Source of the DNA: Pseudomonas sp. PSE14
Lineage (GTDB): Bacteria; Pseudomonadota; Gammaproteobacteria; Pseudomonadales; Pseudomonadaceae
Direction of reading: 5' to 3'
Length of the DNA stretch: 64,000 bases
Assembly: GCF_029203285.1 (NCBI RefSeq)
Contig: NZ_CP115669.1
Coordinates: 3,596,001 to 3,660,000, forward strand
Shown in pieces: positions 8,507 to 17,314 of this stretch (positions within the stretch are counted from its first letter, which is position 1; every line of letters starts with the position of its first letter). Below the pieces are notes generated by a model. It saw nothing but the letters and a program-made list of their open reading frames with translations. It was not told the DNA's origin and did not search any database. A program made the translations under genes and the position numbers.

Positions 8507-8917
8507 TCAACGGTTCTTCACCATCTCGAACAGCTTCAGGCGATCGCTCAGTTCCTGCAGGGTATGGCGGAACGGGTCGTGCTGCTCGCTGGTGGTCGGG
8601 TCGGCGAAATTCCATACGATCACCTCGCTGGAGCTGGGCAGCTCCTCGCCTTCGCTGCTGGACTTGTCGCACAGGTCGATCAGGTAATCGAAGTGCTGGC
8701 CGCTGAACTCGTCGATGGATTTGCTGCGCAGCCCCTCGGTGGAAATGCCGGCGTGCTCCAGCACCTCGCGGGCGCGCGGATCGATGGCGCTGGGGCGGAT
8801 ACCGGCGCTGAAGGCTTCGAAGTGCTCGGCATCGGAATGCCGCAGCAGCGCTTCGGCCATCGGCGAACGGGCATCGTTGGCGACGCAGACGAACAGGACT
8901 CGGCGTTTCTCGGTCAT
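8507..8917 (-). CDS. low-molecular-weight phosphatase / ArsC-like arsenate reductase
   Basis: This encodes 136 residues from ATG 8917. The P-loop CVANDARS near residue 11 fits C-x5-R-S, the catalytic signature of low-molecular-weight tyrosine phosphatases and thioredoxin-linked arsenate reductases. The following SPMAEALLRH helix is typical of both. A thioredoxin-linked ArsC normally has two more cysteines in a loop (C-D-x-A..C). Here that loop reads DLCDKSSSEGEELP, with only one Cys. Arsenate reduction by the usual Cys relay therefore looks doubtful, and a phosphatase or a different reductase partner is possible. No other ars genes are nearby. Confidence 0.7.
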   Translation of the reverse strand: MTEKRRVLFVCVANDARSPMAEALLRHSDAEHFEAFSAGIRPSAIDPRAREVLEHAGISTEGLRSKSIDEFSGQHFDYLIDLCDKSSSEGEELPSSSEVIVWNFADPTTSEQHDPFRHTLQELSDRLKLFEMVKNR

Positions 8918-9005
8918 CACTACCTCGGCACGGGACGCGGGTTCGGCCCCCTTATACGCCAGGTTTTGTGACAACGCCGTGTCGAATCGATGAAGGCGTC
9001 CGGAA

Positions 9006-9500
9006 TCAACCCAGCACGATGTAGTCGCTGCGTTGCACCACCCCGCGATGCTCGCCGGCCAGCAGGTGGACGTAACGGCCACCGGCCCGGTCGATGGGCA
9101 GGCAATCGTCGACGTCCAGCAGGGCATCGGTATGCGGCTTGTCCCAGCCGCGCGGCAGGCGATGCTTGCCCAGCGCCTTGGCCTGCGCCGCATCGCGGGC
9201 GACCACCAGCAGGTAATGGTGCGCCTCGCCGAACTGGCCGGGCTCGTAGCCGCCCAGGTTGATGAAGAACAGCCGTGGCTCGCCCGGCGCCGGCTGCTGG
9301 TCGCTGAAGGCCACGCGATAGCCGTCGATGCCATCGACCTCCAGCCAGGAGTCGATGTGCAGGCCCTGCGGGCTGCCGAACCAGGCGTCGCGCAATTGCG
9401 GATAGCTGGCCTCCAGGCTGTCCGCCACGGCGAACACCACGTCGTGCACTTCGATCTTCGCGCGCGGATGACGTCCGCCCAGCATTACCACCAACAGCAT
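9006..9500 (-). CDS. DUF1543 family protein
   Basis: This encodes 164 residues from ATG 9500, which has a strong AAAGGAG site 8 nt upstream. The protein begins MLLVVMLGGRHPRAKIEVHD and has the pattern of DUF1543: a short conserved N-terminal block (VVFAVADSLEASYPQLRDAWFG) followed by a second repeat-like half (RLFFINLGGYEPGQFGE, then HHYLLVVARDAAQAKALGK). It appears soluble and cytoplasmic. The function of the family is unknown. It is divergent from the TetR gene at 9636. Confidence 0.7.
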   Translation of the reverse strand: MLLVVMLGGRHPRAKIEVHDVVFAVADSLEASYPQLRDAWFGSPQGLHIDSWLEVDGIDGYRVAFSDQQPAPGEPRLFFINLGGYEPGQFGEAHHYLLVVARDAAQAKALGKHRLPRGWDKPHTDALLDVDDCLPIDRAGGRYVHLLAGEHRGVVQRSDYIVLG

Positions 9501-9635
9501 CGCACCCACTCCTTTCGACTGCGGCCGCTCTGCAACGGCCATTTCCCGATAACGGAACGCATCCTAAGAAAAAAACACCCCAATCGCTATATAGGCTTGT
9601 ATATTTTGATTCCCCGTATCCGCCCCGCCCGATCC

Positions 9636-10316
9636 ATGAACACAAGCACTGCCTCCCAGCGCTCCCGCAATGCACGTCCCAGCCTCAGCATTCGTGACCG
9701 CAATCGCCAGCGCATTCTCCTCGCCGCAGGCGAGGAGTTCGCCGACAAGGGCTTCAGCGCCGCCAAGACCCAGGACATCGCCCTCCGCGCCGAGGTGCCC
9801 AAGTCCAACGTCTACTACTACTTCCAGACCAAGGAAAACCTCTACCTGCGCCTGCTGGAAAACGTGGTGGACGCGGTGCTGGAAGCCTCCGCCCTGCTGC
9901 GCGAATGCGACGATCCGGCCTGGGCGCTGCCCGCGCATATCCGCGCACGCCTGCACATCGCCCGCCAGTGGCCGCAGGCGTACAAGGTCTTCGCCAGCGA
10001 AATGCTCCACGGCGCTGCGCACCTGCCACGGGAATGGCTGCAGCGCCTGCGCGCGGAATCCGCCCGCAGCCTGGAATGCATCGCCGCCTGGATCGACCGT
10101 GGCCTGCTCGCCCCGGTGGACCCGCAACACCTGCTGCTGAGCATTTCCGCGGCCACCCGCACCTACGTGGATTTCGACTGGCAGATCGCGATGATCACCG
10201 GCAAGCCACAGCCGGAAGCCGGCGACTTCGAAGCGGCGGCGGCGACCATCATCCGCCTGGTCCTGCGCGGCACCGAGCCCGAGCCGGCGACCCGGCTGCG
10301 CCCCTTGCCGCTGTAA
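9636..10316 (+). CDS. TetR family regulator, RutR/YcdC-like
   Basis: This encodes 226 residues from ATG 9636. The N-terminal TetR helix-turn-helix lies at ~20-70 (RILLAAGEEFADKGFSAAKT, then VPKSNVYYYFQTKENLYLRL). The C-terminal ligand domain matches the YcdC/RutR type: ARQWPQAYKVFASEMLHGA, LLAPVDPQHLLLSISA and a YVDFDWQIAMITGK segment. RutR binds uracil and controls pyrimidine use in E. coli. The ligand of this relative need not be uracil, and no rut genes are adjacent. The divergent DUF1543 gene is the obvious candidate target. Confidence 0.85.
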   Translation: MNTSTASQRSRNARPSLSIRDRNRQRILLAAGEEFADKGFSAAKTQDIALRAEVPKSNVYYYFQTKENLYLRLLENVVDAVLEASALLRECDDPAWALPAHIRARLHIARQWPQAYKVFASEMLHGAAHLPREWLQRLRAESARSLECIAAWIDRGLLAPVDPQHLLLSISAATRTYVDFDWQIAMITGKPQPEAGDFEAAAATIIRLVLRGTEPEPATRLRPLPL

Positions 10317-10392
10317 CACTCGGCGGAGGCTGCACTACGCTTGGGATGTCTGCACGGCCACGCGCCGTGCCCACATCCGCCTGGGAGACGCC

Positions 10393-10704
10393 ATGAAATC
10401 GCTAACGACCGCCGCCTCGCTGCTGATTTTCACCTCGCTCGGCGTGGTGCAGCCTGCTGCCGCCGCCATCCCCATGCTCAATTACGACTGCCCGAACGAC
10501 ATCCAGGTCCACACCGACGAGGGCGGGCCGGTCTACATCAACGGCAAGGAAGCCAAGATCAAGCAGAGCAACGACAAGTACATCGAGGCCAAGGGCGAAG
10601 GCGTGACCGTCTCCATCAGCCTCAACGACGACGGCACCGCCACCGTGTCCTACACCGGGCCCAAAGGCGCCAACGGGGTCTGCGAGCCCGCCGAAGGCGA
10701 CTGA
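10393..10704 (+). CDS. small secreted hypothetical protein
   Basis: This encodes 103 residues from ATG 10393. A clear Sec signal peptide of about 24 residues ends at AAAA. The mature ~79 residues hold two cysteines (YDCPND and GVCEPA), which could form a disulfide in the periplasm. A short beta-rich middle follows (VYINGKEAKIKQSNDKYIEA). I do not recognise a family. It is convergent with the DUF1615 lipoprotein gene, whose stop is 8 bp away. Confidence 0.7.
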   Translation: MKSLTTAASLLIFTSLGVVQPAAAAIPMLNYDCPNDIQVHTDEGGPVYINGKEAKIKQSNDKYIEAKGEGVTVSISLNDDGTATVSYTGPKGANGVCEPAEGD

Positions 10705-10711
10705 GTCCGGC

Positions 10712-11860
10712 TCAGGGCTTTTTCGGCGCCCGCGCCAGGCAGCGCTTGTAGCGCTCATCCACGCGCTGGGCGAACCAGGCGGTGGTCAGCTGGCGGGTGA
10801 TCTTCGGGCTGTGCAGCGTGATGCCCGGCAGTATCGCCCGTGGCAATGGCTTGCCGGCAGCGCGCTCGCCCAGCGCGAAGACCTTGGTGTAAAGCGTCGA
10901 CTTGGCGAACTCCGGCGTATCGCCCTTCTCCAGATCGCGACGGATGTCCCGCTCGCTCATCCCCAGGCGCGGCGCCAGGGTGCGCACGGCCTTCTCGGTA
11001 CTGCCGGCGTCGTAGCTGCCCGGCAGGATCAGGTCGCCGTCCAGTGCCAGGGTGATGCCGCTGGCCTCGCTCACCGCGCGCTGGAAGGCGGCGTTGCGGC
11101 TGGCGTACCAACCGGCATTGAAGTCGGCAAAGCGATACAGCGGCTGCGAATAGTCCACCGGGTAACCGAGCAGATGGGCGATGCCGAAGTACATGCCGCC
11201 ACGCCGGCTGAACACCTCGCGACGGATACTGCCATCCACCGGGTACGGGTAATTCTCGGCGTGAGCCTGGGCGAAGGCGATGCTGACCTGCATCGGCCCG
11301 CCGGTATGTACCGGGTTGAAGCGGCCGAAGAGCTGCTGGCCCAGCGGTACGCCGCCGATGAAGTCATCGAAGATCGCGCTCAGCTCCTTCTCCGTACGCA
11401 CCGCCGCCAGGCGCTGGCTGTAGCTGCGCCCGTTGGGCGACTTCAGGCTCAGTGCGGCGTCGATCAGGAGGCCCGGCACATGCAGCTTGCCGGCGCGCCG
11501 GTCGATCTCGCCACGGGCGATCTTGCCCAGCCCGGGCACGGCGGGGTCGGCCGTGTAGTTGGATTCCTGCTCGGTCACCGCCAGCACCGAGCAGAGGTTC
11601 TGGGTGGTTGGCGCGATGCGCTGGGCGCTGAACGCAACCTGGATGTCCCGCGCCCAGCCGGGGCGGTCGGCGACGCTGGCCGGCATCAGCTTCGCCACCG
11701 TCGCGCGCACTTCTTCCGGGGTCGCCTCCGGCGCGCTCGGCCGGGTGCCGCAACCGGCCAGCGCCATCAATGCGGCCAGGCCCACCAGATGTAGAGACTT
11801 GATTCGAGGGAGAGGCCAGTCCAGGCCGGGGGTATCTGCCGTCGGGGCAGCCGCATTCAT
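10712..11860 (-). CDS. DUF1615 family lipoprotein
   Basis: This encodes 382 residues from ATG 11860, which has AAGGA upstream. A lipobox LMALAGC ends near residue 37, after a long N-terminal tail, so GTG/ATG starts closer to the signal peptide are conceivable. The body contains the DUF1615 pattern: LCSVLAVTEQESNYTADPAV, with a lysozyme-like E-x-N-Y arrangement, then FGRFNPVHTGGPMQVSIAFA and RRGGMYFGIAHLLGYPVDYS. The layout resembles a lytic transglycosylase-like fold, which is inference. It is probably anchored to the outer membrane facing the periplasm. Confidence 0.8.
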   Translation of the reverse strand: MNAAAPTADTPGLDWPLPRIKSLHLVGLAALMALAGCGTRPSAPEATPEEVRATVAKLMPASVADRPGWARDIQVAFSAQRIAPTTQNLCSVLAVTEQESNYTADPAVPGLGKIARGEIDRRAGKLHVPGLLIDAALSLKSPNGRSYSQRLAAVRTEKELSAIFDDFIGGVPLGQQLFGRFNPVHTGGPMQVSIAFAQAHAENYPYPVDGSIRREVFSRRGGMYFGIAHLLGYPVDYSQPLYRFADFNAGWYASRNAAFQRAVSEASGITLALDGDLILPGSYDAGSTEKAVRTLAPRLGMSERDIRRDLEKGDTPEFAKSTLYTKVFALGERAAGKPLPRAILPGITLHSPKITRQLTTAWFAQRVDERYKRCLARAPKKP

Positions 11861-11943
11861 AGTCCGTTCCTTGCTTGGAGACCGCCTACAGGACCTTCGC
11901 CGGGCGGCGCAGGTTCCCGAGCATTGTCAGCCAAGCAGGGATT

Positions 11944-12837
11944 TCAGCGCCAGGCCAGCCGCCGCAGGTCGAAGCTCCAGCCCCGCTGCATGCCGGCGGC
12001 GGCCAGCAGGATAGCGACCACGCCAAGCCATTGCAGCGCCGTCAGGCGGTGGCCGAAGGCGAACCAGTCGACGAAGATCGCCGCGATCGGATAGATGAAC
12101 GACAGCGCGCCGGTCAGCGCCGTCGGCAGCCTCTGAATGGCACCGTAGAGCAGCACGTACATGATGCCGGTATGGACGATGCCCAGGGTCGCAAGGCTCG
12201 CCCAGGCGGTGCTGGCCTGCGGCAGCGGCGAGAGGTTCGCCCAGGGCGCCAGCAGTAGCACGCCGGTCACCGCCTGGATCAGCGCGATCAGGTGCGGCGG
12301 CACCCCGCTCAGACGCTTGATGATCAAGGCCGCCAGCGCATACAGCGCCGCCGCGCCAAGCGCCAGGGCAATGCCGCCGAGGTAATCGCTGCCCGCCTGC
12401 CCCGCCTCGCCGTGCGCACTGACGATGGCCAGCATGCCGAGGAAGGAAACGCCCAACCAGGCCATCTTCTGTGCACTCAACCGCTCGCCGAGGAACAGCG
12501 CACCCAGCAGCACCAGCAGGAACGGTTGTACGTTGTACACCGCCGTACCGATGGCGATGGACGCCCGCGAATAGGAACCGAACAACAGCACCCAGTTACC
12601 GACGATGGCCACGCCGCTGAGCAACGCCAGGCCGAAGGTGGCGCGGGTGAGGATACCCGGCCGCAGGAAGCCCATCAGGCCGCAGACCAGCAGCAGGGTC
12701 GCGGCGCCGAACACGCACCGCCAGAACACCACATCCAGCACCGGTTGCCCGGAGATCACCACCAGCCAGCCGATGGTGCCGCAGATCAGCATGGCGCTGA
12801 CCATTTCCAGGGTGCCGCGTCGAATCTGCTCGTTCAT
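11944..12837 (-). CDS. DMT superfamily exporter (EamA domains)
   Basis: This encodes 297 residues from ATG 12837 with an almost ideal site, AAGGAGGTGAACC-ATG. Ten hydrophobic helices form two EamA repeats (~10-145 and ~155-285). The second repeat contains the family-typical ALTGALSFIYPIAAIFVDWF. Such proteins export metabolites, often amino acids. The gene is divergent from an Lrp/AsnC regulator 130 bp away, a common arrangement for amino-acid exporters. That pairing suggests substrate-responsive induction. Confidence 0.85.
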   Translation of the reverse strand: MNEQIRRGTLEMVSAMLICGTIGWLVVISGQPVLDVVFWRCVFGAATLLLVCGLMGFLRPGILTRATFGLALLSGVAIVGNWVLLFGSYSRASIAIGTAVYNVQPFLLVLLGALFLGERLSAQKMAWLGVSFLGMLAIVSAHGEAGQAGSDYLGGIALALGAAALYALAALIIKRLSGVPPHLIALIQAVTGVLLLAPWANLSPLPQASTAWASLATLGIVHTGIMYVLLYGAIQRLPTALTGALSFIYPIAAIFVDWFAFGHRLTALQWLGVVAILLAAAGMQRGWSFDLRRLAWR

Positions 12838-12967
12838 GGTTCACCTCCTTTCGTTGGTGCTCAGTATGAACGGGTGATTCGGCGCACTCCATCGCCTGAC
12901 AGAGGCAAAACCCAAGGTTCACCTTTACTATCAAGGCAACTTCCGCCATTTACCTTTCGAGGCCGCC

Positions 12968-13405
12968 ATGACCGACGAAATCGACCAATTACTGATCGCC
13001 GCGCTGATGGAGGACTCCCGCCTCTCGCTCAAGGCCCTGGCCCAGGTCAGCAGCCTGAGCGCTCCCAGCGTGGCCGAACGGCTGCGCAAGCTGGAGGAAC
13101 GCCAGGTGATCACCGGCTACACGGTGAACGTCGACCCGCGCGCCTTCGGCTACCAGTTGCAGGCCATCGTCCGCGTGCGGCCGTTGCCGGGGCGGCTGCA
13201 GGAGGTGGAGAAGCAGATCATGGCGATTCCCGAGTTCACCGAATGCGACAAGGTGACCGGGGAGGACTGTTTCTATGCGCGGCTGTGCGTGCGTTCGATG
13301 GAGCAGCTCGATGAGTTGCTGGATCACCTGAACGGCTTCGCCGAAACCAATACGGCGATCGTCAAGAAGACCCCGGTAAAGCGGCGGTTGCCGCCGATGG
13401 CGTAG
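12968..13405 (+). CDS. Lrp/AsnC family transcriptional regulator
   Basis: This encodes 145 residues. The N-terminal winged helix-turn-helix covers ~1-60 (IDQLLIAALMEDSRLSLKAL, then LSAPSVAERLRKLEERQVIT). A C-terminal RAM/ligand domain follows at ~65-140 (YQLQAIVRVRPLPGRLQEVE, then CDKVTGEDCFYARLCVRSME). Family members form dimers or octamers that sense amino acids. It most likely controls the divergent EamA exporter; the shared intergenic region (12838-12967) is AT-richer than its surroundings. Confidence 0.88.
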   Translation: MTDEIDQLLIAALMEDSRLSLKALAQVSSLSAPSVAERLRKLEERQVITGYTVNVDPRAFGYQLQAIVRVRPLPGRLQEVEKQIMAIPEFTECDKVTGEDCFYARLCVRSMEQLDELLDHLNGFAETNTAIVKKTPVKRRLPPMA

Positions 13406-13478
13406 GGCATAAATCGGAACTCTTTATCCGCCGGTCACATCCATGGCGGATTATGTTCCATGCGCCGAGTTGCTGTTT

Positions 13479-13555
13479 GTAGGAGCGAGCTTGCTCGCGA
13501 ACAGAATTCCCGGTTGCATCGGCGCTAAGCGGTTCGCGAGCAAGCTCGCTCCTAC
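13479..13555. repeat. REP pair (Pseudomonas REP/BIME)
   Basis: GTAGGAGCGAGCTTGCTCGC at 13479-13498 is paired with the inverted copy GTTCGCGAGCAAGCTCGC..CTAC ending at 13555. It lies between the convergent Lrp and polB genes. Confidence 0.9.
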
Positions 13556-13631
13556 AGGGGGCGGCGCGCGGCTCTTCGTAGGACCTAGGGGGACGCCCAG
13601 TCATTTCTCGCGAACGAATCTCCAGGCGGCC

Positions 13632-15992
13632 TCAGAACAACCCCATCTGCCGATCGATCAGCGAACTGAAGTCATCCTCCACGAACGGCAGGATGGCATC
13701 GGCGATCGGCTGCAATTGCCGGCTGACGTAGTGGTCGTAGTCGATGGGCGAGCTGCGGGTCTCCAGCGGCTCCGGGCCGTTGACCGTGATCACGTAGCTG
13801 ATCCAGCCGCCGTTCTGGTACTGGCGCGGGCGGCCCTGGCGCTGGTTGTACTCGTCGGCGATCCGCGCAGCGCGCACATGGGGCGGGACGTTGCGCTCGT
13901 AGTCACCCAGCTGCCGGCGCAGGCGCTTGCGGAAGATCAGCAATTCGTCCTGTTCGCCCGCCAGGGTACGGTTCACGTAGTCGCGGACGAACTCGCGGTA
14001 CGGCTGGCGCTGGAAGATGCGCAGGTACAGCTCCTGCTGGAACTGCTGGGCCAGCGGCGACCAGTCGGTACGCACGGTTTCCAGGCCCTTGAAGACCATC
14101 TCGTCGCTGCCGTCGGCGCGCCGCACCAGGCCGGCGTAGCGCTTCTTGCTGCCCTCCTCCGCCCCCCGGATCGTGGGCATGAGGAAACGTCGGAAGTGTC
14201 GCTCGAACTGAATCTCCAGCGCGCTTTCCAGTCCGTACGCCTCGCGCAGATGCTCGCCCCACCACTGGTTGACGTGGCGCACCAGCGCGCGGCCGATCTC
14301 CGCCGCCTCGTCCTCGCCATGGGCGCGGCCGAGCCAGACGAAGGTGGAGTCGGTGTCGCCGTAGATCACCCGATGCCCCTGCGCCTCGATCAGCTCGCGG
14401 GTGCGGCGCATGATCTCGTGGCCGCGCAGGGTGATCGACGACGCCAGGCGCGGGTCGAAGAAGCGGCAGCCGCTGGAACCCAGTACGCCGTAGAAGGCGT
14501 TCATGATGATCTTCAGCGCTTGAGACAGCGGCGCGTTACCCTCGCGCTTGGCGGCGTCGCGGCCCTGCCAGACGCGCTCGACGATGGCCGGCAGGCAGTG
14601 TTGGGTGCGAGAGAAGCGCCCGCCACGGAAGCCGGGAATCGAGGCTTCATCGGAGGGATCGCTCAAGCCCTCCACCAGCCCCACCGGGTCGATCAGGAAG
14701 GTGCGGATGATAGAGGGGTACAGGCTCTTGTAGTCCAGCACCAGCACCGACTCGTAGAGCCCCGGCCGCGAGTCCATGACGAAGCCGCCGGGGCTGGCCT
14801 CCGGCGCCTTGCCGCCGAGGTTCGGTGCCACGTAGCCCAGGCGGTGCATCGGCGGCAGGTACAGGTGGGTGAAGGCCGCCACCGAGCCGCCGCTGCGGTC
14901 CGCCGGCAGGCCGGTGACGCTGGCGCGTTCGAGCAGGAAGTCGAGGATGCGGGTCTTGTCGAAGATGCGCGTGACCAGTTCGCAGTCCTTGAGGTTGTAT
15001 TTCGCCAGCGCCGGCTTGTCCTCGGCGAAGCGGCGGTCGATCTCGGCCATGCGGTCGTAGGGGTTGTCGATCGACTTGCCTTCGCCCAGCAGATTCTGCG
15101 CGACGCTTTCCAGGCTGAACGAGGGAAAGCTCCAGAACGCCGAACGCAGCGCCTCGATGCCGTCGATGATCAGCCGCCCGGCCGCCGCGGCGAAGTAGTG
15201 GTTGCCGGAGGCATGCTGCCGCCAGCCCATCTCGTCGCCGCCCCGCCCCAGGCGCAGCGGGACGTCCAGGCGCTTGGCGTGTTCCTGCAGCACACGCAGG
15301 TCGAACTGCACCAGGTTCCAGCCGATGATGGCGTCCGGGTCGTGCTCGGCCAGCCACTGGTTCAGGCGCTCCAGAATTTCCGCCCGGCTGTCGCAGTACT
15401 CCAGCTCGAAGTCACGTTCGCCATCGACGCCATTGGCCGGTCCGAGCATGTAGACCTGACGCTGGCCGCAGCCTTCCAGGGCGATGGAATAGAGGTCGCC
15501 ACGGATATTGGTTTCGATGTCCAGCGAGACCAGTTTCAGTTTCGGCCGATAGTCCGGCGCCGGGCGCAGTTGCGCTTCGGTGACGCTGCCGGTGTCGCCC
15601 GCCTTGCCGCTGAAGGTCACGGGCGCGGTGATGAAGCGCTCCATCAGGTAGCGCTCGGGCGGGCGGATGTCCGCCTCGAACACCTCGACGCCGGCCTCGC
15701 GCAGGCGCTTCTCCAGGTTCATCAGCTGGCGATGCTGCTGGCAATAAAGGCCCAGCACCGGGCGCTGCTGGAAGTCGCGCAGACCCAGCGGACGCAGCTC
15801 GGCGCCGCGCTCGCCGGCCAGCAGCTTCTCGGCGCGGGCGCGCTGCTCGGCTGGCACGAAGGCCACCGACGTCTGTGGCGGCAGCAGCACGTGCCGGGGG
15901 CCTTCGTCGGTGGCCAGCCAGAAGCCCACCTCGGTGCCTTCGGGCGTATCCCGCCAATGTCGGGTCAGGACGAAACCCTGCCTTGCCTCCAC
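13632..15992 (-). CDS. polB: DNA polymerase II (family B)
   Basis: This encodes 786 residues, the normal length of bacterial Pol II. The 3'-5' exonuclease motifs are VSLDIETN (Exo I, ~155-162), IIGWNLVQFDLR (Exo II) and YNLKDCELV (Exo III). The polymerase motifs are VLDYKSLYPSIIR (A), KIIMNAFYGVLGSSGCR (B) and VIYGDTDSTFV (C). All catalytic acids are present. The extreme C-terminus QMGLF is a beta-clamp-binding motif like the QLGLF of E. coli Pol II. The enzyme takes part in damage-tolerant replication restart. Pol II is LexA-controlled in E. coli. No clear LexA box (CTG-N10-CAG) was found in the short upstream region by eye. Confidence 0.97.
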   Translation of the reverse strand: MEARQGFVLTRHWRDTPEGTEVGFWLATDEGPRHVLLPPQTSVAFVPAEQRARAEKLLAGERGAELRPLGLRDFQQRPVLGLYCQQHRQLMNLEKRLREAGVEVFEADIRPPERYLMERFITAPVTFSGKAGDTGSVTEAQLRPAPDYRPKLKLVSLDIETNIRGDLYSIALEGCGQRQVYMLGPANGVDGERDFELEYCDSRAEILERLNQWLAEHDPDAIIGWNLVQFDLRVLQEHAKRLDVPLRLGRGGDEMGWRQHASGNHYFAAAAGRLIIDGIEALRSAFWSFPSFSLESVAQNLLGEGKSIDNPYDRMAEIDRRFAEDKPALAKYNLKDCELVTRIFDKTRILDFLLERASVTGLPADRSGGSVAAFTHLYLPPMHRLGYVAPNLGGKAPEASPGGFVMDSRPGLYESVLVLDYKSLYPSIIRTFLIDPVGLVEGLSDPSDEASIPGFRGGRFSRTQHCLPAIVERVWQGRDAAKREGNAPLSQALKIIMNAFYGVLGSSGCRFFDPRLASSITLRGHEIMRRTRELIEAQGHRVIYGDTDSTFVWLGRAHGEDEAAEIGRALVRHVNQWWGEHLREAYGLESALEIQFERHFRRFLMPTIRGAEEGSKKRYAGLVRRADGSDEMVFKGLETVRTDWSPLAQQFQQELYLRIFQRQPYREFVRDYVNRTLAGEQDELLIFRKRLRRQLGDYERNVPPHVRAARIADEYNQRQGRPRQYQNGGWISYVITVNGPEPLETRSSPIDYDHYVSRQLQPIADAILPFVEDDFSSLIDRQMGLF

Positions 15993-16142
15993 GCTCTAAC
16001 CATCCGTCTGTCGAATCACGCCCCATTCTACCGGTCCGCCCAAGGATTCGTTGCAAGGCGTGTAAATCCGACCGATGCGTTTGACGCACGCCCCGCGTCT
16101 GCCCAAGCTAGCGGGCTTTCGTTTGCCTGCCAGGACTCGCCT

Positions 16143-17297
16143 GTGACCGTTTCGCCCCGCCACTGGACCCGCCCTCTCCTCGCTTCCCTCTGCATCGCCA
16201 CCCTGCTTTCGGGCTGCGGCCTGTTCGGCAAAAAGCCCGAAGAAGCCAAGGCGCCGACTTATTCCAAGGCCGACTGGTCGGACCTACCGAAAACCGCCGA
16301 CAACGACATCGTGGAGGGCTTCAACGCCTGGCGCTCGGCCTGCGCGGTGCGCCTGAAGAAGGATGAAATCTGGGCTGCCACCTGCACCCAGGCGCTGGGT
16401 GTGCCCGCCTCGCCGGCCGCGATCCGCCAGTTCATGCAGGACCACCTGCAGCCCTACCAGCTGCGTGCCGGCAGTGGCAGCGAGACCGGCCTGATCACCG
16501 GCTACTACGAACCGGTCTACCGCGGCAGCCTGGAGCGCAGCGCACAGCACGGCGTGCCGGTGTACGGCGTGCCGTCCGACCTGGTGGTGGTGGCGCTGGA
16601 CAGCGTCTACCCCGAACTCAAGGGCAAGCGCCTGCGCGGCAAGCTCGACGGCAATACCGTCAAGCCTTACGCCGACGCCGCCGGCATCCGCCGCGATGGC
16701 GTCGATGCGCCAGTGCTGGCCTGGCTGGGCGACCCGATGGACCTGCAGTTCCTGCAGATCCAGGGCTCGGGCCGCGTGCAACTGGACTCCGGGCGCCAGC
16801 TGCGCCTGGGCTACGCCGAGCAGAACGGACGCCCCTACAAACCGGTGGGCCGCTGGCTGGTGGAGCAGGGCGAGCTGAGCAAGGACGAAGTGAGCATGCC
16901 GCGCATCCGCGACTGGGCCCGCGCCCACCCGCAGCGGGTCGACGAACTGCTGGCGAGCAACCCCAGCTACGTGTTCTTCAGCCAGCGCCCGGACAGCAAC
17001 GAAGGCCCTCGCGGCTCGCTGAACGTGCCGCTGACCCCCGGCTACAGCGTGGCCATCGACCGCAAGGTGATCCCCCTGGGCAGCCTGATGTGGCTCTCCA
17101 CCACCCGCCCCGACGGCGCGCCGGTGATACGCCCGGTGGCCGCCCAGGACACCGGCGGCGCCATCGTCGGCGAGGTACGCGCGGACCTGTTCTGGGGCAC
17201 CGGCGATGCCGCCGGCGACCTGGCCGGGCACATGAAACAGGACGGCCAGCTATGGTTGCTCTGGCCCAAAGGCGCGAAGCTGCCGGGGGCGTCCTGA
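16143..17297 (+). CDS. mltA: membrane-bound lytic murein transglycosylase A
   Basis: This encodes 384 residues from GTG 16143, with AGGA 7 nt upstream. The frame is open far upstream, but that part is antisense to polB. A lipoprotein signal ends with LLSGCGLFG (lipobox Cys ~23). The MltA domain has GLITGYYEPVYRGS and the block LQIQGSGRVQLDSGRQLRLGY. The C-terminal 3D domain has IPLGSLMWLS and AAQDTGGAIVGEVRADLFWG, whose aspartates match the catalytic region of E. coli MltA. The enzyme cleaves peptidoglycan glycan strands from the inner face of the outer membrane. It is divergent from polB. Confidence 0.95.
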   Translation: MTVSPRHWTRPLLASLCIATLLSGCGLFGKKPEEAKAPTYSKADWSDLPKTADNDIVEGFNAWRSACAVRLKKDEIWAATCTQALGVPASPAAIRQFMQDHLQPYQLRAGSGSETGLITGYYEPVYRGSLERSAQHGVPVYGVPSDLVVVALDSVYPELKGKRLRGKLDGNTVKPYADAAGIRRDGVDAPVLAWLGDPMDLQFLQIQGSGRVQLDSGRQLRLGYAEQNGRPYKPVGRWLVEQGELSKDEVSMPRIRDWARAHPQRVDELLASNPSYVFFSQRPDSNEGPRGSLNVPLTPGYSVAIDRKVIPLGSLMWLSTTRPDGAPVIRPVAAQDTGGAIVGEVRADLFWGTGDAAGDLAGHMKQDGQLWLLWPKGAKLPGAS

Positions 17298-17314
17298 TCA
17301 CCGGAGTCTGCTTT

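Noticed and set aside
13443-16142. In-frame 900-codon upstream extension of mltA
   Set aside because: It overlaps polB in antisense; the lipoprotein signal at GTG 16143 marks the real start.
15993-16142. LexA box for polB
   Set aside because: No convincing CTG-N10-CAG palindrome was seen in the polB-mltA intergenic region.
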